Source of the DNA: DATKNA01 sp963755755
Lineage (GTDB): Bacteria > Actinomycetota > Actinomycetes > Actinomycetales > Kineosporiaceae
Assembly (NCBI GenBank): GCA_963755755.1
Contig: CAVWLJ010000015.1
Coordinates: 33,953 to 97,952, forward strand
Length of the DNA stretch: 64,000 nucleotides
Direction of reading: 5' to 3'
The notes beneath the pieces were generated by a model that was not told where the DNA came from, ran no database searches, and saw only the letters and a list, made by a program, of their open reading frames with translations. The translations under genes and the position numbers were made by a program. Positions 50,400-60,087 of the stretch are shown piece after piece; position 1 is the first letter of the stretch; each line of letters begins with the position of its first letter.

Positions 50400-50912
50400 G
50401 TGAGGATCCCCGGACGTCGGCGGCGCCCCGCGCTGCCGGAGGACGCCGCGCGCGAGCTCGGCGTGACCGGCGAGCGCGTCCTCGCCTGGGCCGAGCTCGT
50501 CGGCGACGGGGTGGCGGCCGCGACCGTCGAGGGCCTCCGGGTCCGGACGCCGCAGGGCCGGCTCGTCCGCCGACCGTGGACGGAGGTCGACCACGCGGTC
50601 TGGGACGAGGACTCCGGCACCCTCGCCGTGTGGTGGGTCGGATCCCGCGCGCCGACACCGCTCGAGGTGGGGCAGGAGACGTTCCTGCCGGAGGTCGTGC
50701 ACGAGCGGGTGCGGGCGTCGATCGTGCTCGTCCGGGAGCTCCCGCTGCCCGGCGGGAGGGCGATCTACGTGACCCTCCGCCAGGCCGCCGACGGCACGTT
50801 GAGCACGCACGCGGTCGCCCCGCGCGGCATCCGGCTCGACGATCCGCCGATCGCTGCAGAGGTCGCGCGCGCCGAGCGGGAGCTGCGCGAGGAGGCCGGG
50901 GGCACGCCGTGA
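50400..50912 (+). CDS. Hypothetical protein, probable leaderless gene
   Basis: The 170-residue soluble protein reads LPEDAARELGVTGERVLAWA at its N-terminus and contains DEDSGTLAVWWVGSR and RASIVLVRELPLPGGRAIYV. I do not recognise the family; the strand pattern suggests a small beta domain plus a C-terminal charged helix. TACGCT (50387-50392) lies 7 nt before the GTG, so it is probably transcribed without a leader. It ends 46 nt before tRNA-Asn. Confidence 0.6.
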   Translation: MRIPGRRRRPALPEDAARELGVTGERVLAWAELVGDGVAAATVEGLRVRTPQGRLVRRPWTEVDHAVWDEDSGTLAVWWVGSRAPTPLEVGQETFLPEVVHERVRASIVLVRELPLPGGRAIYVTLRQAADGTLSTHAVAPRGIRLDDPPIAAEVARAERELREEAGGTP

Positions 50913-50958
50913 CGCGTGCGAGCGGGGCCCGTCGGCTTTGGTACAGTCGTCGGGCCGA

Positions 50959-51030
50959 TCCCGCGTAGCTCAATGGCAGAGCGTCCGGCTGTTAACCGGC
51001 AGGTTGAAGGTTCGAGTCCTTCCGCGGGAG
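50959..51030 (+). tRNA. tRNA-Asn (anticodon GTT)
   Basis: The acceptor stem TCCCGCG pairs with CGCGGGA and the discriminator is G. The D arm holds AGCTCAATGGCAGAGC. The anticodon loop CTGTTAA gives GTT between paired TCCGG and CCGGC-type stems, and the T arm contains GGTTCGAGTCC. CCA is not encoded. TACAGT at 50942-50947 is a possible -10 box. Confidence 0.95.
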
Positions 51031-51047
51031 CCCGATCTGGAGGTGCG

Positions 51048-52463
51048 ATGCCTTCGCCGAATCCCGGGTACTCCATCACCGTCCGTGTCCAGGCGCCTGC
51101 CGCCGCCGGCATGATCGGTGACCTCACCACCGCCATCGGCAAGGCCGGCGGCGTCGTCACCGCGCTGGACGTCGTGGAGTCGCACGGCGGCCGCATCGTC
51201 GTCGACGTCACGAGCAACGCCGCGGACGCCGAGCACGTCGACGTGATCACCGACGCCATCGGCGAGCTCGACGGCTTCGTCGTCCGCAAGGTGAGCGACC
51301 GGACCTTCCTCATGCACCTGGGGGGCAAGCTCGAGGTGACGCCGAAGGTGGCGCTGCGCCACCGCGACGACCTCTCCCGCGCGTATACGCCGGGCGTCGC
51401 CCGGGTCTGCCAGGCGATCGCCCGGAACCCCGAGGACGCGCGACGCCTCACCATCAAGCGGAACACCGTCGCTGTGCTCACCGACGGGTCGGCGGTGCTC
51501 GGCCTCGGCAACATCGGGCCGGCCGCGGCCCTGCCGGTGATGGAGGGCAAGGCCGCGCTGTTCAAGCGGTTCGCGGACGTCGACGCGTGGCCGGTCTGCC
51601 TCGACACCCAGGACACCGACGCGATCGTCGAGATCGCGCGCGCGATGGCACCCGTGTACGGCGGCATCAACCTCGAGGACATCGCGGCACCGCGCTGTTT
51701 CGAGATCGAGGCCCGGCTGCGGGAGATGCTCGACATCCCCGTCTTCCACGACGACCAGCACGGGACGGCGATCGTCGTGCTCGCCGCGCTGACGAACGCG
51801 TTGCGGGTCGTGGGCAAGGACCTGGGCAAGGTCCGCATCGTCGTCTCCGGTGCCGGCGCCGCGGGGCAGGCGATCATCCGGTTGCTGCTCTCCCAGGGCG
51901 CGCGGGACGTCGTCGCGTTCGACACCCGGGGCGCCGTGCAGAGCGGCCGGGAGGGCCTCGACGGCTACAAGACCTGGATCGCCGAGCACACGAACGCCGC
52001 CGGGTTCTCCGGGACCCTCGCCGAGGGGCTCGTCGGCGCCGACGTCTTCATCGGCGTCTCCGCGCCGCGCCTCTTCGGCGCGGAGGAGGTCGCCACGATG
52101 GCCGACCGCGCGGTCGTCCTCGCGCTCGCCAACCCCGACCCCGAGGTCGACCCGCTGGAGGCGCAGCGGCACGCGGCCGTCGTCGGCACCGGGCGCAGCG
52201 ACTACCCGAACCAGATCAACAACGTGCTCGCGTTCCCCGGCGTCTTCCGGGGCCTGCTCGACGCCGGCGCGCGGACCATCACCGACGAGATGCTCGTCGC
52301 CGCCGCGCGCGCGATCGCGGACGCCGTGAGCCCCGACGAGCTCAACCCCAGCTACATCGTGCCCAGCGTGTTCGACCCGGCGGTCGCTCCCGCCGTCGCG
52401 GCCGCCGTCCGGTCCGTCGCGGAGCGCACGGACGGCGTCCGCCCCGGCCTCGACGAGCTGTGA
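51048..52463 (+). CDS. ACT-domain malic enzyme (NAD-type)
   Basis: It oxidatively decarboxylates malate to pyruvate. An N-terminal ACT domain of about 85 residues (ITVRVQAPAAAGMIGDLTTA) is followed by the malic domain with SRAYTPGVARVCQAIARNPE and GLGNIGPAAALPVMEGKAAL, and the NAD-binding Rossmann part with VVSGAGAAGQAIIRLLLSQG. PNQINNVLAFPGVFRG closes the family signature. The 471-residue frame is intact. GGAGG lies 5-6 nt before the ATG. The gene starts 17 nt after tRNA-Asn. Confidence 0.94.
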   Translation: MPSPNPGYSITVRVQAPAAAGMIGDLTTAIGKAGGVVTALDVVESHGGRIVVDVTSNAADAEHVDVITDAIGELDGFVVRKVSDRTFLMHLGGKLEVTPKVALRHRDDLSRAYTPGVARVCQAIARNPEDARRLTIKRNTVAVLTDGSAVLGLGNIGPAAALPVMEGKAALFKRFADVDAWPVCLDTQDTDAIVEIARAMAPVYGGINLEDIAAPRCFEIEARLREMLDIPVFHDDQHGTAIVVLAALTNALRVVGKDLGKVRIVVSGAGAAGQAIIRLLLSQGARDVVAFDTRGAVQSGREGLDGYKTWIAEHTNAAGFSGTLAEGLVGADVFIGVSAPRLFGAEEVATMADRAVVLALANPDPEVDPLEAQRHAAVVGTGRSDYPNQINNVLAFPGVFRGLLDAGARTITDEMLVAAARAIADAVSPDELNPSYIVPSVFDPAVAPAVAAAVRSVAERTDGVRPGLDEL

Positions 52464-53431
52464 CCTCGGTCCAGGCCTGGCCCGTCGACGGACTGCGGGC
52501 CTGGGTGGGGGAGTGGTGCGCGGCCCAGGGCCTGGCGATCCGGGAGGCCGACCCGGTGCGTGCGATGCCGTGGGCCGGCGTCGTCTGCTTCGAGCTCGAG
52601 GGCCCCGGCGGCCCGTCGGTGGTGTGGGGCAAGGCGATGTCGCCCCCGATGGCGACGGAGGTCGACCTGCTGCCGGCGCTCGCCCGGGTGGCGCCGACGG
52701 GCGTCGTCGCGCCGCTGGCCGCCGACCGGGAGCGCGGGTTCCTGCTCCTGCCGGACGGCGGGCCCACCGTCAGCGACCTGCCGCCCGCCGAGGCGCTCCC
52801 GGCCTGGGAGTCCCTCGTGATCGCCTACGCCCGGCTGCAGCACGCGGCGACGCCGTTCGCCGGTGAGCTGCTGGCCGCGGGCGCGCACGACCTGCGGCCG
52901 GACGCCGCGGCCGACGCCGTCGCAGACCTGGCGGAGCGCGCCGACCTGCACGACGTCGGCGGCGAGCACGGCCTCACGGACGCCGAGGCCCGCCGGCTGC
53001 GCGAGCTCGCCGTCCCCGGTGCCCGGGCGGTGGCGCGCCTGCTGGCCGGTGCCGAGGTGGCGCCCTCGATCCAGCACGACGACATGAGCCCCTCCAACGC
53101 CCTGCTCGACGGGCGGTGGCTGGACTGGGGGGACGCCGGCGTCGCGCACCCGTTCGCGTCGCTGCTGACGCTGCTGGACGGCAGCGCCGGCCGCCCCGGC
53201 GGCCCGTCGCACCTCCTGCCGCTGCGCACCCTCTACCTCAGCGTGTGGGAGGAGCTCACCGGCGTCCCGCTCGACCGGCTGTCCCGCGAGGCCGACCTCG
53301 CCGTGCTGCTCGCGCCGGTGGGCCGGGCGCTCGCCTGGCTCCGCGCCGGCCCGGCTGCGCTCGAGCTGTACCCGGGCCAGGTGACGCGCTGGCTGCGCCG
53401 CCTGGCGGAAACCGACTGGCCGTCCGTTTAG
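52460..53431 (+). CDS. APH-like phosphotransferase fold protein
   Basis: The choline/aminoglycoside kinase-like motif QHDDMSPSNALLDGRWLDWG supplies a catalytic Asp and Asn, and WGDAGVAHPFASL supplies the Mg-binding Asp. RGFLLLPDGGPTVSDLP is the hinge between lobes. The substrate is unknown. It has 323 residues; GTG at 52460 overlaps the malic enzyme stop by four bases. The frame is intact. Confidence 0.78.
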   Translation: MTSVQAWPVDGLRAWVGEWCAAQGLAIREADPVRAMPWAGVVCFELEGPGGPSVVWGKAMSPPMATEVDLLPALARVAPTGVVAPLAADRERGFLLLPDGGPTVSDLPPAEALPAWESLVIAYARLQHAATPFAGELLAAGAHDLRPDAAADAVADLAERADLHDVGGEHGLTDAEARRLRELAVPGARAVARLLAGAEVAPSIQHDDMSPSNALLDGRWLDWGDAGVAHPFASLLTLLDGSAGRPGGPSHLLPLRTLYLSVWEELTGVPLDRLSREADLAVLLAPVGRALAWLRAGPAALELYPGQVTRWLRRLAETDWPSV

Positions 53432-53496
53432 GTTGATCTCCCGCCGGGAATTGTCGCAGGGGCACCCCTCAGATGAGTTACCGAGCGAGGAGTCCG

Positions 53497-53877
53497 ATGA
53501 GTACCTCGTCGCGTCCGCGGTTCACCAAGGCCTACGGGTTCGGCCTGGTGACGGGCCTGTTCTTCCTGCTGTCCTGGGCCGCACAGTTCATCTTCCAGAT
53601 GATGGAGGTGCGCAACGAGGCCCAGCAGCACGGGCAGCAGTTCACCTGGTCCGACTTCTTCCCGCAGTTCTTCCAGTCCACCTTCGAGAACTGGCAGTCG
53701 GAGTTCCTGCAGTTGATCTGGCAGGCCGCCGGGCTCGCATTGTTCTACTACTGGGGTTCGTCCCAGTCGAAGGAGGGCGACGACCGGCTCGAGGCGAAGG
53801 TCGACGCCCTGCTGCGCGAGCGCGGTATCGACCCGGAGGAGCTGAACGCCAGGGTCGTGGAGTCCGCGGACAGCTGA
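53497..53877 (+). CDS. DUF6766-like small membrane protein
   Basis: Two membrane segments (YGFGLVTGLFFLLSWAAQF and LIWQAAGLALFYYWGSS) flank an aromatic-rich loop (FTWSDFFPQFFQSTFENWQ), which is typical of this widespread actinobacterial family. A short charged helix follows (DRLEAKVDALLRERGIDPEE). I start it at ATG 53497 because GCGAGGAG lies 4-11 nt upstream; ATG 53473 is an alternative without such a site. Function is unknown. Confidence 0.8.
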   Translation: MSTSSRPRFTKAYGFGLVTGLFFLLSWAAQFIFQMMEVRNEAQQHGQQFTWSDFFPQFFQSTFENWQSEFLQLIWQAAGLALFYYWGSSQSKEGDDRLEAKVDALLRERGIDPEELNARVVESADS

Positions 53878-53887
53878 CCGTTCAGCG

Positions 53888-54628
53888 TCAGCGGTAGAGC
53901 CGGACGCTCGTCCTCTGCACCGCGTTCGGTGCGAGGCGGACGCCGTGTGCGACGGCGCGATGGCCGACGACGTCCGTCACGCGGACGGTGAACGGACCGG
54001 CGCCCGCCCCGCTCGGCGCGAGCCAGTAGCCGTAGTCGGTGCGCGTCAGGGAGCGCCAACTGCTGCCAACCTCGACCTGAACGGAGCGGAGCCGGTTGCC
54101 GGCGTTGTCGACGAGCAGGCCCAGCCAGTACCGGGACGACCCCGTCTTGACGACGAAGGCGAGCCCGCCGCTGACCGCCGGATTCGTTACGGGCCGGTAG
54201 GTGATGGGGACGATCCCCTTGCCCAGCGGCGCCAGCGCGGCGAACGCCTCGTCGGTGAGGTCGAGGTGCCCGGGCTTGCACTCGGGGCACAGGTTGTCGA
54301 TCTTGACGCGAATGGTCCGCCCACCGGCGGTGACCGTGAGATAGCCGCCGCAGGCGGCGCCGTGCGCGTACAGGTCGGGGCCGGCGGCGACGGTGTAATG
54401 GTTCGCGGGGATCGTGGGGAACATGCAGTTCCCGCCGATCTTCGCGGGTCCGTAGTGCGTCGCCTGCCCTCGCACCACCGCGCCCACGGTGACGGCGCCC
54501 GTGGCGGTCGCCGGGCGGGCGGCAGCTGCCGGCGGATGGGCGGCTGCCGACGATCCCGCGACGGCCGCGACGAGGGCCGCCGCTGCCGCGACCACCGCCC
54601 GCACGGTGGAGACGACCGGATCGAGCAC
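53888..54628 (-). CDS. Secreted expansin-like protein
   Basis: A signal peptide covers about residues 1-30. A double-psi beta-barrel like RlpA or expansin follows, with RGQATHYGPAKIGGNCMFP, AACGGYLTVTAGGRTI and CPECKPGHLDLTDEAF; the HLDL Asp is the conserved expansin residue. The C-terminal half (SSRYWLGLLVDNAGNRLRSV, VEVGSSWRSL) fits the CBM63-like second domain. Bacterial expansins loosen polysaccharide networks without hydrolysis. The protein has 246 residues and converges on the DUF6766 gene. Confidence 0.8.
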   Translation of the reverse strand: MLDPVVSTVRAVVAAAAALVAAVAGSSAAAHPPAAAARPATATGAVTVGAVVRGQATHYGPAKIGGNCMFPTIPANHYTVAAGPDLYAHGAACGGYLTVTAGGRTIRVKIDNLCPECKPGHLDLTDEAFAALAPLGKGIVPITYRPVTNPAVSGGLAFVVKTGSSRYWLGLLVDNAGNRLRSVQVEVGSSWRSLTRTDYGYWLAPSGAGAGPFTVRVTDVVGHRAVAHGVRLAPNAVQRTSVRLYR

Positions 54629-54687
54629 GGCGGCAGGCTAACGGCCGGGATCTCGGGGTTCGCTCAAGCGCCCGTCAAGGTTGCGCG

Positions 54688-55467
54688 TCAGGAGAGCGGC
54701 GGCCGGAACGCCAGATCCTCGTCCGCCCTGCCGCGGGCCAGCAGGGTCGCACCGACCCGGCGGAGCGCGGCCATCGCCGCGCCCATCGGCCCCGGACCGA
54801 AGCTGACCCGCGCGACGCCGAGTGCCTCGAGCTCGGCGACGCTCGGACCGTCCGGAAGCCCGAACGCGTTCACCGGCGCGGCGATCCGCCCGACGACGTC
54901 CTCGAGGACGACGGGGTCGGTGATCCGGATCGGATAGATGCAGTCGGCACCGGCGTCCAGATACGCCCGCGCCCGCGCGACCGCCTCCTCGACCTCGGTC
55001 GTGGTCGCGATCGGCATGTCGAGCCGCGCGTTGACGACGAACGGGATGCCTTCGGCGTCCGCCCGGGCGCGCGCGGCCGCGACACGGGCGGCGGCCTCGG
55101 TCGTGGGGCGGTTGCCGTCCTCGATGTTCGCGCCCACGATCCCGGCGTCCAGGGCCCGGGCGATGGTCTCGCCGACGTCCTCGGGTGTGGCGCCGTAGCC
55201 GGACTCGAGGTCGGCGGTGACCGGCAGGTCGACGGCCGCGGCGATCCTGCCCGCCACGGCGAGCATCTCGTCGCGGGTCAGGTTCTCGCCGTCCGGGACG
55301 CCGTGGGCGGCGGCGATCGACCAGCTCGCGGTGGCGATCGCGCGGCACCCCGGCAGCGCGGCGACCGTCCTTGCGCTGGCGACGTCCCAGACGTTGACGA
55401 GCACGAGGATCTCCGGCTCGTGGTGCAGGAGCCGGAACGTCTCGGCCTTCTCGAAGGTGCTGGTCAT
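54688..55467 (-). CDS. Isocitrate lyase / PEP mutase family protein
   Basis: The family barrel reads EILVLVNVWDVASARTVAAL, SWSIAAAHGVPDGENLTRDE, LPVTADLESGYGATPEDVGE, GIVGANIEDG and DADCIYPIR-like strands. The Mg-binding Asp and Glu (TADLESGYG, NIEDG) are present. The catalytic Cys of isocitrate lyase is absent at the expected loop, so it resembles carboxyvinyl-phosphonate or 2,3-dimethylmalate lyase-type members. The substrate is unknown. Length is 259 residues with an intact frame. Confidence 0.85.
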   Translation of the reverse strand: MTSTFEKAETFRLLHHEPEILVLVNVWDVASARTVAALPGCRAIATASWSIAAAHGVPDGENLTRDEMLAVAGRIAAAVDLPVTADLESGYGATPEDVGETIARALDAGIVGANIEDGNRPTTEAAARVAAARARADAEGIPFVVNARLDMPIATTTEVEEAVARARAYLDAGADCIYPIRITDPVVLEDVVGRIAAPVNAFGLPDGPSVAELEALGVARVSFGPGPMGAAMAALRRVGATLLARGRADEDLAFRPPLS

Positions 55468-55562
55468 GGGCGCGGTTCCTCGCTGCGTGCCTGCGGCCTG
55501 GGGCTGGACGACGCTACCCTGACCGCTCAGGCCCGCGGAACGTCGACCGGCGGGTCGACGCT

Positions 55563-55636
55563 GGGGCGGTAGCTCAGCCGGTCAGAGCAGCGGACTCATA
55601 ATCCGTCGGTCGTGGGTTCGAGCCCCACCCGCCCCA
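55563..55636 (+). tRNA. tRNA with CAT anticodon (Met, or Ile2)
   Basis: The acceptor GGGGCGG pairs with CCGCCCC and the discriminator is A. The anticodon loop CTCATAA reads CAT and is of the elongator type. The T arm contains GGTTCGAGCCC. A CAT anticodon can be tRNA-Met or a tRNA-Ile2 whose first base is lysidine-modified; the sequence alone does not decide. CCA is not encoded. Its 3' part is copied at 59529. Confidence 0.93.
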
Positions 55637-56050
55637 CTTCGATCATGTGGTTGACGTGCAATTTCTCTTCCTCGCTGGCCGATACCCCGTCCTGGTACCG
55701 GCGTCGTGGTGCGAACGTGGAATCAAACTCAGTCCGTCGCTCAGCATGTGCCCTGGCATCCTTGGGTTGTCTGGGTATCTGGCGCACTCCCGTCTGGTCT
55801 GATGGCCCGGACGGCCGCCGGTGCCGCGCGGGCGCAGAGCGACCTCGAGGGAACGGCCCTCGCTGTGGGCGGCGGCAGTCGAGCCGACCAGCGGGCTGGG
55901 CCAGGCCGCCCAGTCGCACGACCCTCAACTCGTGACGGAGGCGACAGCACGCTCCTCATGAACAGGTCCGGCGCACCCCGCCTGACGTCCGCGCCATCGC
56001 GTGTCACGGTGAGTCGACCCACGTTTCCCTCGGCTCCTAGTGAGGACGCA
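55637..56050. other. Gene-free stretch at the left end of the tRNA-flanked segment
   Basis: These 414 bases contain no credible gene. An open minus-strand frame ends in antisense of the tRNA T arm and is rejected. The base composition is lower in GC than the neighbours just after the tRNA, as expected for acquired DNA. GAGGAC 4-9 nt before ATG 56051 serves the next gene. I see no integrase remnant. Confidence 0.5.
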
Positions 56051-59000
56051 ATGCACGACGACCGGCTGCTCGTGGAGGAGCGCCTAGTACGCGTGCTGCG
56101 CGAGCGGCTGCGACCCGCGGTCCATGCCGTCGCGGTGCCGTTCGAGGTCGCCGCGTGGCACGTCCCACCCGCAGGAGACGGGCGCGTCGGCGAGCCCGTC
56201 CCGGCGTCGTATGCACTGAAGCAGGAGTTCTCCCCGGCGTCGGTGGGCGACGCGTGGGGGACACCGTGGGGCACAACGTGGCTTCGGCTAACTGGCCAAG
56301 TGCCCATGGCCTGGACCGACCGGAAGGTGGAGGCGGTCGTCGACCTCGGCTTCTCGGACGAGGTGCCCGGGTTCCAGGCGGAGGGCCTCGTGCACGGGCC
56401 GGACGGGTTAGCCATCAAGGCGGTGAGTCCGCGGAACGTGGCGGTGCCGCTGCCGCAGGCGCGACCGGGCGACGAGGTCGAGCTCTACGTCGAGGCGGCC
56501 GCGAACCCCGGAATCGGCGGCCCCGTGACGCTGCTCGGAGATCGGCTGACGGCGGGGGACCGACCGCTGTACCGGTTGGCGCGGCTCGATCTCACCGTTT
56601 TCGACCGGGTTGTCTGGGAGCTCGTCGCCGACCTCGATGTCGCGGGGCAGCTCATGCAGGTGCTCCCGATGGCCGAGCCGCGCCGGTGGGAACTCCTGCG
56701 CGGCATCGACCGCGCGCTCGACGCCCTCGACCTGCAGGACGTCGCTGGCACGGCCGCCGCCGCTCGCCACGAGGTCGCCGGGGTGCTCGCCGGCCGGCGC
56801 CAACCCCCGTGCCCACCAGATCTCGGCGGTCGGGCACGCCCACATCGACTCCGCGTGGCTGTGGCCGGTCCGTGAGACGTCCGCAAGTCGCCCGGACCAT
56901 CGCCAACGTCACTCGCCTCATGGACGACCACCCCGACTTCGTGTTCGCCTGCTCGTCGGCGCAGCAGTTCGCGTGGATCCGCGAGCACCAGCCGGAGCTG
57001 TTCGAGCGCGATCGCGGCAGCGGGTGCGCGCGGGACAGTTCGTGCCGGTCGGCGGGATGTGGGTCGAGGCCGACACCAACATGCCCGGCGGCGAGGCGAT
57101 GGCCCGGCAGTTCGTGCACGGCAAGCGGTTCTTCCTCGAGGACTTCGGCGTGGAGACCGAGGAGGTGTGGCTGCCCGACTCGTTCGGCTACTCCGCGGCG
57201 CTCCCGCAGATCGTCCGGCTCGCCGGCTCGCGGTGGTTCCTCACCCAGAAGATCTCGTGGAACCAGCACCAACCGGATCCCCCACCACACCTTCTGGTGG
57301 GAGGGCATCGACGGCACCCGGGTCTTCACGCACTTCCCGCCCGTGGACACCTACAACTGCGAGCTGTCCGCCGCCGAACTCGCCCACGCCGAGCGCGAAC
57401 TTCGCGGAGAAGGGCCGGGCGACGCGGTCGCTGGTGCCCTTCGGCTGCGGCGACGGAGGCGGCGGCCCGACCCGCGAGATGATCGCCGCGCGCGCATCGG
57501 GCGCAGGACCTCGAGGGCTCGCCCCAGGTGACGATGGAGTCGCCGCGCGGACTTCTTCGCCGCCGCGGAGGCCGAGTATCCGGACGCGCCGGTCTGGTCC
57601 GGCGAGATGTACCTGGAGTACCACCGCGGCACCTACACCACCCAGGCCCGGACGAAGCAGGGCAACCGTCGCAGCGAGCACCTGCTGCGCGAGGCCGAGC
57701 TCTGGGCCGCCCACCGCCGCCGTCTGCGGGCGGCGCGACTACCCGTACGACGAGCTCGAGCGGCTCTGGCAGCACGGTGCTGCTGCACCAGTTCCACGAC
57801 ATCCTGCCCGGCAGCTCGATCGCCTGGGTGCACCGCGAGGCGCGAGCGAGACGTACGCCGCGTGGCAGACCGAACTGGAGCGCGCGATCGCCGACCGGCC
57901 CGCCCGCGCTCGCCGGTCCAGGGCGACGCCGAGTCGCGCTTCAACGCGGCCCGTACGCCGCTGCGACGGCGTCGCCGGCGCTCGGCGGCGGCGTCGCGGC
58001 GACCGCCGAGGGCGGCGACGGCGGCGGTCACGCGAGACCGGCGGCGGCGTCGTCCTCGACAACGGGCTGCTCCGGGTCGTCGTCGATGCCGCGGCCTGGT
58101 CGTCTCGGTGCTCGACCTGCGGCGCCGGCCGGGAGGTCGATCGCGCCGGGCGCGGCGGGCAACCTCGCTGCAGCTGCACCGCGACACCCCGAACCGCTGG
58201 GACGCCTGGGACGTCGACGCGCACTACCGCCGCACGGCGACCGACCTCGACGCCGCGGACGCGGTCGAGGTCGTCGACGGGCGAGCCGACGGTGGAGCGG
58301 CGGCGGTCCGCGTCGTCCGGCGTTCGGCGCCTCCGCGATCGAGCAGCTGCTCACGCTTGCGCGCCGGGCCGCGCCGGGTCGAGATCGACACGCGACGGTC
58401 GACTGGCACGAGCGCCAGAAGCTGCTCAAGCTCGCCTTCCCGCTCGACGTGCACGCCGACCGGTCGGCGTCGGAGATCCAGTTCGGCCACGTCCACCGGC
58501 CGACGCACACCAACACCTCGTGGGACGCCGCCCGGTTCGAGATCTGCGCGCACCGCTGGGTGCACGTCGGCGAGCCCGGCTACGGCGTGGCCGTGGCCAA
58601 CGACGCGACCTACGGCCACGACGTCAGCCGCGCGACCCGCGACCGGGCGGCGGGACGACGACGACGGTCCGGCTGTCGCTGCTGCGGGCCCCGCTGTTCC
58701 CGGATCCGGAGACCGACCAGGGCCGGCACTGCCTGCGCAGCACTCGTCGCGCCCGGCGCCGACATCGCCGACGCGGTCGCGCGAGGGCTACCGCACGAAC
58801 CTGCCGCTCCGCACGGTGCGCGGCGGCAGCGGCCGGTCGCGCCGCTGGTCGCCGTGGACGATCCGCGGCCGTGGTGGTCGAGGCGGTCAAGCTGGCCGAG
58901 GACCGGTCGCGGTGACGTCGTCGTCCGGCTCTACGAGGCGTACGGCGGCCGCGCGCACGCGCGTCCGCATGCTCGGCTTCCCGTGGCCGGTCGTCGAGAC

Positions 59001-59099
59001 CGACCTGCTCGAACGGCCGACCGACAAGGTCCGCGCCGAGGACATGCATTCCGTCCCTTCCAGATCCGGACGATTAAGTTTCTCCCTCGCCGCCATTAA
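56051..59099 (+). CDS. Glycoside hydrolase family 38 alpha-mannosidase, heavily frame broken
   Basis: The enzyme removes alpha-linked mannose. Blocks in order are ALKQEFSPASVGDAWG, GHAHIDSAWLWPVRET (zinc-binding His and Asp), WLPDSFGYSAALPQI (nucleophile Asp), HHTFWWEGIDGTRVFTHFPP, PVWSGEMYLEYHRGTYT, LHQFHDILPGSSIAWVHRE, DVHADRSASEIQFGHVHRP and TNTSWDAARFEICAHRW, ending RPFQIRTIKF. The span equals about 1,016 residues, full family length. At least a dozen indels break it, nearly all readable as doubled or dropped wobble bases, so I do not call it a pseudogene. It is cytoplasmic, without a signal peptide. Confidence 0.85.
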
Positions 59100-60087
59100 G
59101 GCGTAACGGCCTGTGCGTCGTCGACGCCTCGATCATGCCCAGGAATGTATGGCAACCTGAACACCCCGATCATCATGATGGTGGAGAAGATCCCGAACCG
59201 GATCCGCGGCATGGCCCACTCGGGCCTCTCGCGTTCGCTACTAACCGACCGGGCCGTCCGACCTCTTCCGCGACAGTCTGCCGCGCCGATGGAGTCGACA
59301 TGGCCCGCGCCTTCGGGCAGAATCGCCGGCCAGAACGCATGTCCCTCGTCGTCCACCAGACATCGCTAGTGGTGTTGTCGAGGGCGCAGGCGACATGAAT
59401 AAGGTCCCCGTCGTGGATTCAAACGTGGTGTGGACTGTGGTCGACAGCAGCCTCATGGAGCAGCTCGGGACGGGTCGACTGTGACGAAGCCGCAGGTAGA
59501 AGCCCTAGAGGTCTCGTTCGAGTCTCGTACCGTCCGTCGTGGGTTCGAGCCCACCCGCCCCACTCTGACCTGGAAAGGGCATGATCGACCTTCATGATCC
59601 GTGATGGTCGTGGGAACGGTAGGCGTCATGATCCAGCTTGACCGGCGGCGAGGTCGATCGAGAGGCCATCGAGCGGGTCGCTCCGGTAAAGGGCTACGCG
59701 GCTTGGATCCATGCCGTGCAGGTCGGCAATACCTCGACTAGGGCAGCGGGCGCGCCAGGAGCCTAAGGTGGCCCGTCGTCGCCGCCGTGGCATGCCCCGC
59801 CCGCCGCGCATGCCGTGCCCTGAGCGCGGGAGTGGAGCTGAAGGCGCGGACCACTGGCCTGCGCCGCGCGGCTCCTGCTCGGAGGGGTCGTCCCGATCTG
59901 ATGGCCTCGCAGGGGTCCCTTGATTGGAAGGGTGGGCCTAGTGGTAGCTGCTCAACTGCATGGAAATGATCACCGCGGAGGCGACTCTCGCTCAGCGGCC
60001 GCCGTTCCGCCACCCGGCTCGTGGCGTGCGTCGAGAACGTCGCACCACCACTGATGGCCCCGGCCCCCGCCTGATTCCCAAGGTGTG
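59100..60087. other. Gene-poor stretch with att-like repeat and GATCATGC fragments
   Basis: No credible gene is seen in these 988 bases; open frames are short and unrecognised on both strands. The stretch holds a partial palindrome-family copy near 59131 (GATCATGCCCAGGAATG), the tRNA 3'-end duplicate at 59529-59564, and three CATGATC copies between 59588 and 59632. A possible remnant of a gene tail on the minus strand at 59626-59811 is unrecognised. It looks like an insertion hot spot. Confidence 0.5.
59529..59564 (+). repeat. Imperfect copy of the tRNA(CAT) 3' end, attR-like
   Basis: CGTCGTGGGTTCGAGCC and CACCCGCCCCACT match the 3' part of the tRNA at 55563-55636, with one substitution and one missing C. 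Direct repeats of a tRNA 3' end are the usual scar of site-specific integration by tyrosine recombinases. The distance from the tRNA is about 3.9 kb and the interval holds the GH38 gene. No integrase is visible between the repeats. Confidence 0.65.

Noticed and set aside
55596..55928. A minus-strand open frame ending in GRVGLEPTTDGL
   Set aside because: The ending is antisense of the tRNA T arm and anticodon region, a frequent false product next to tRNA genes.
56051..59099. GH38 alpha-mannosidase as a decayed pseudogene
   Set aside because: All catalytic blocks are present at full length, and the breaks have the same wobble form as in essential genes elsewhere in the window.
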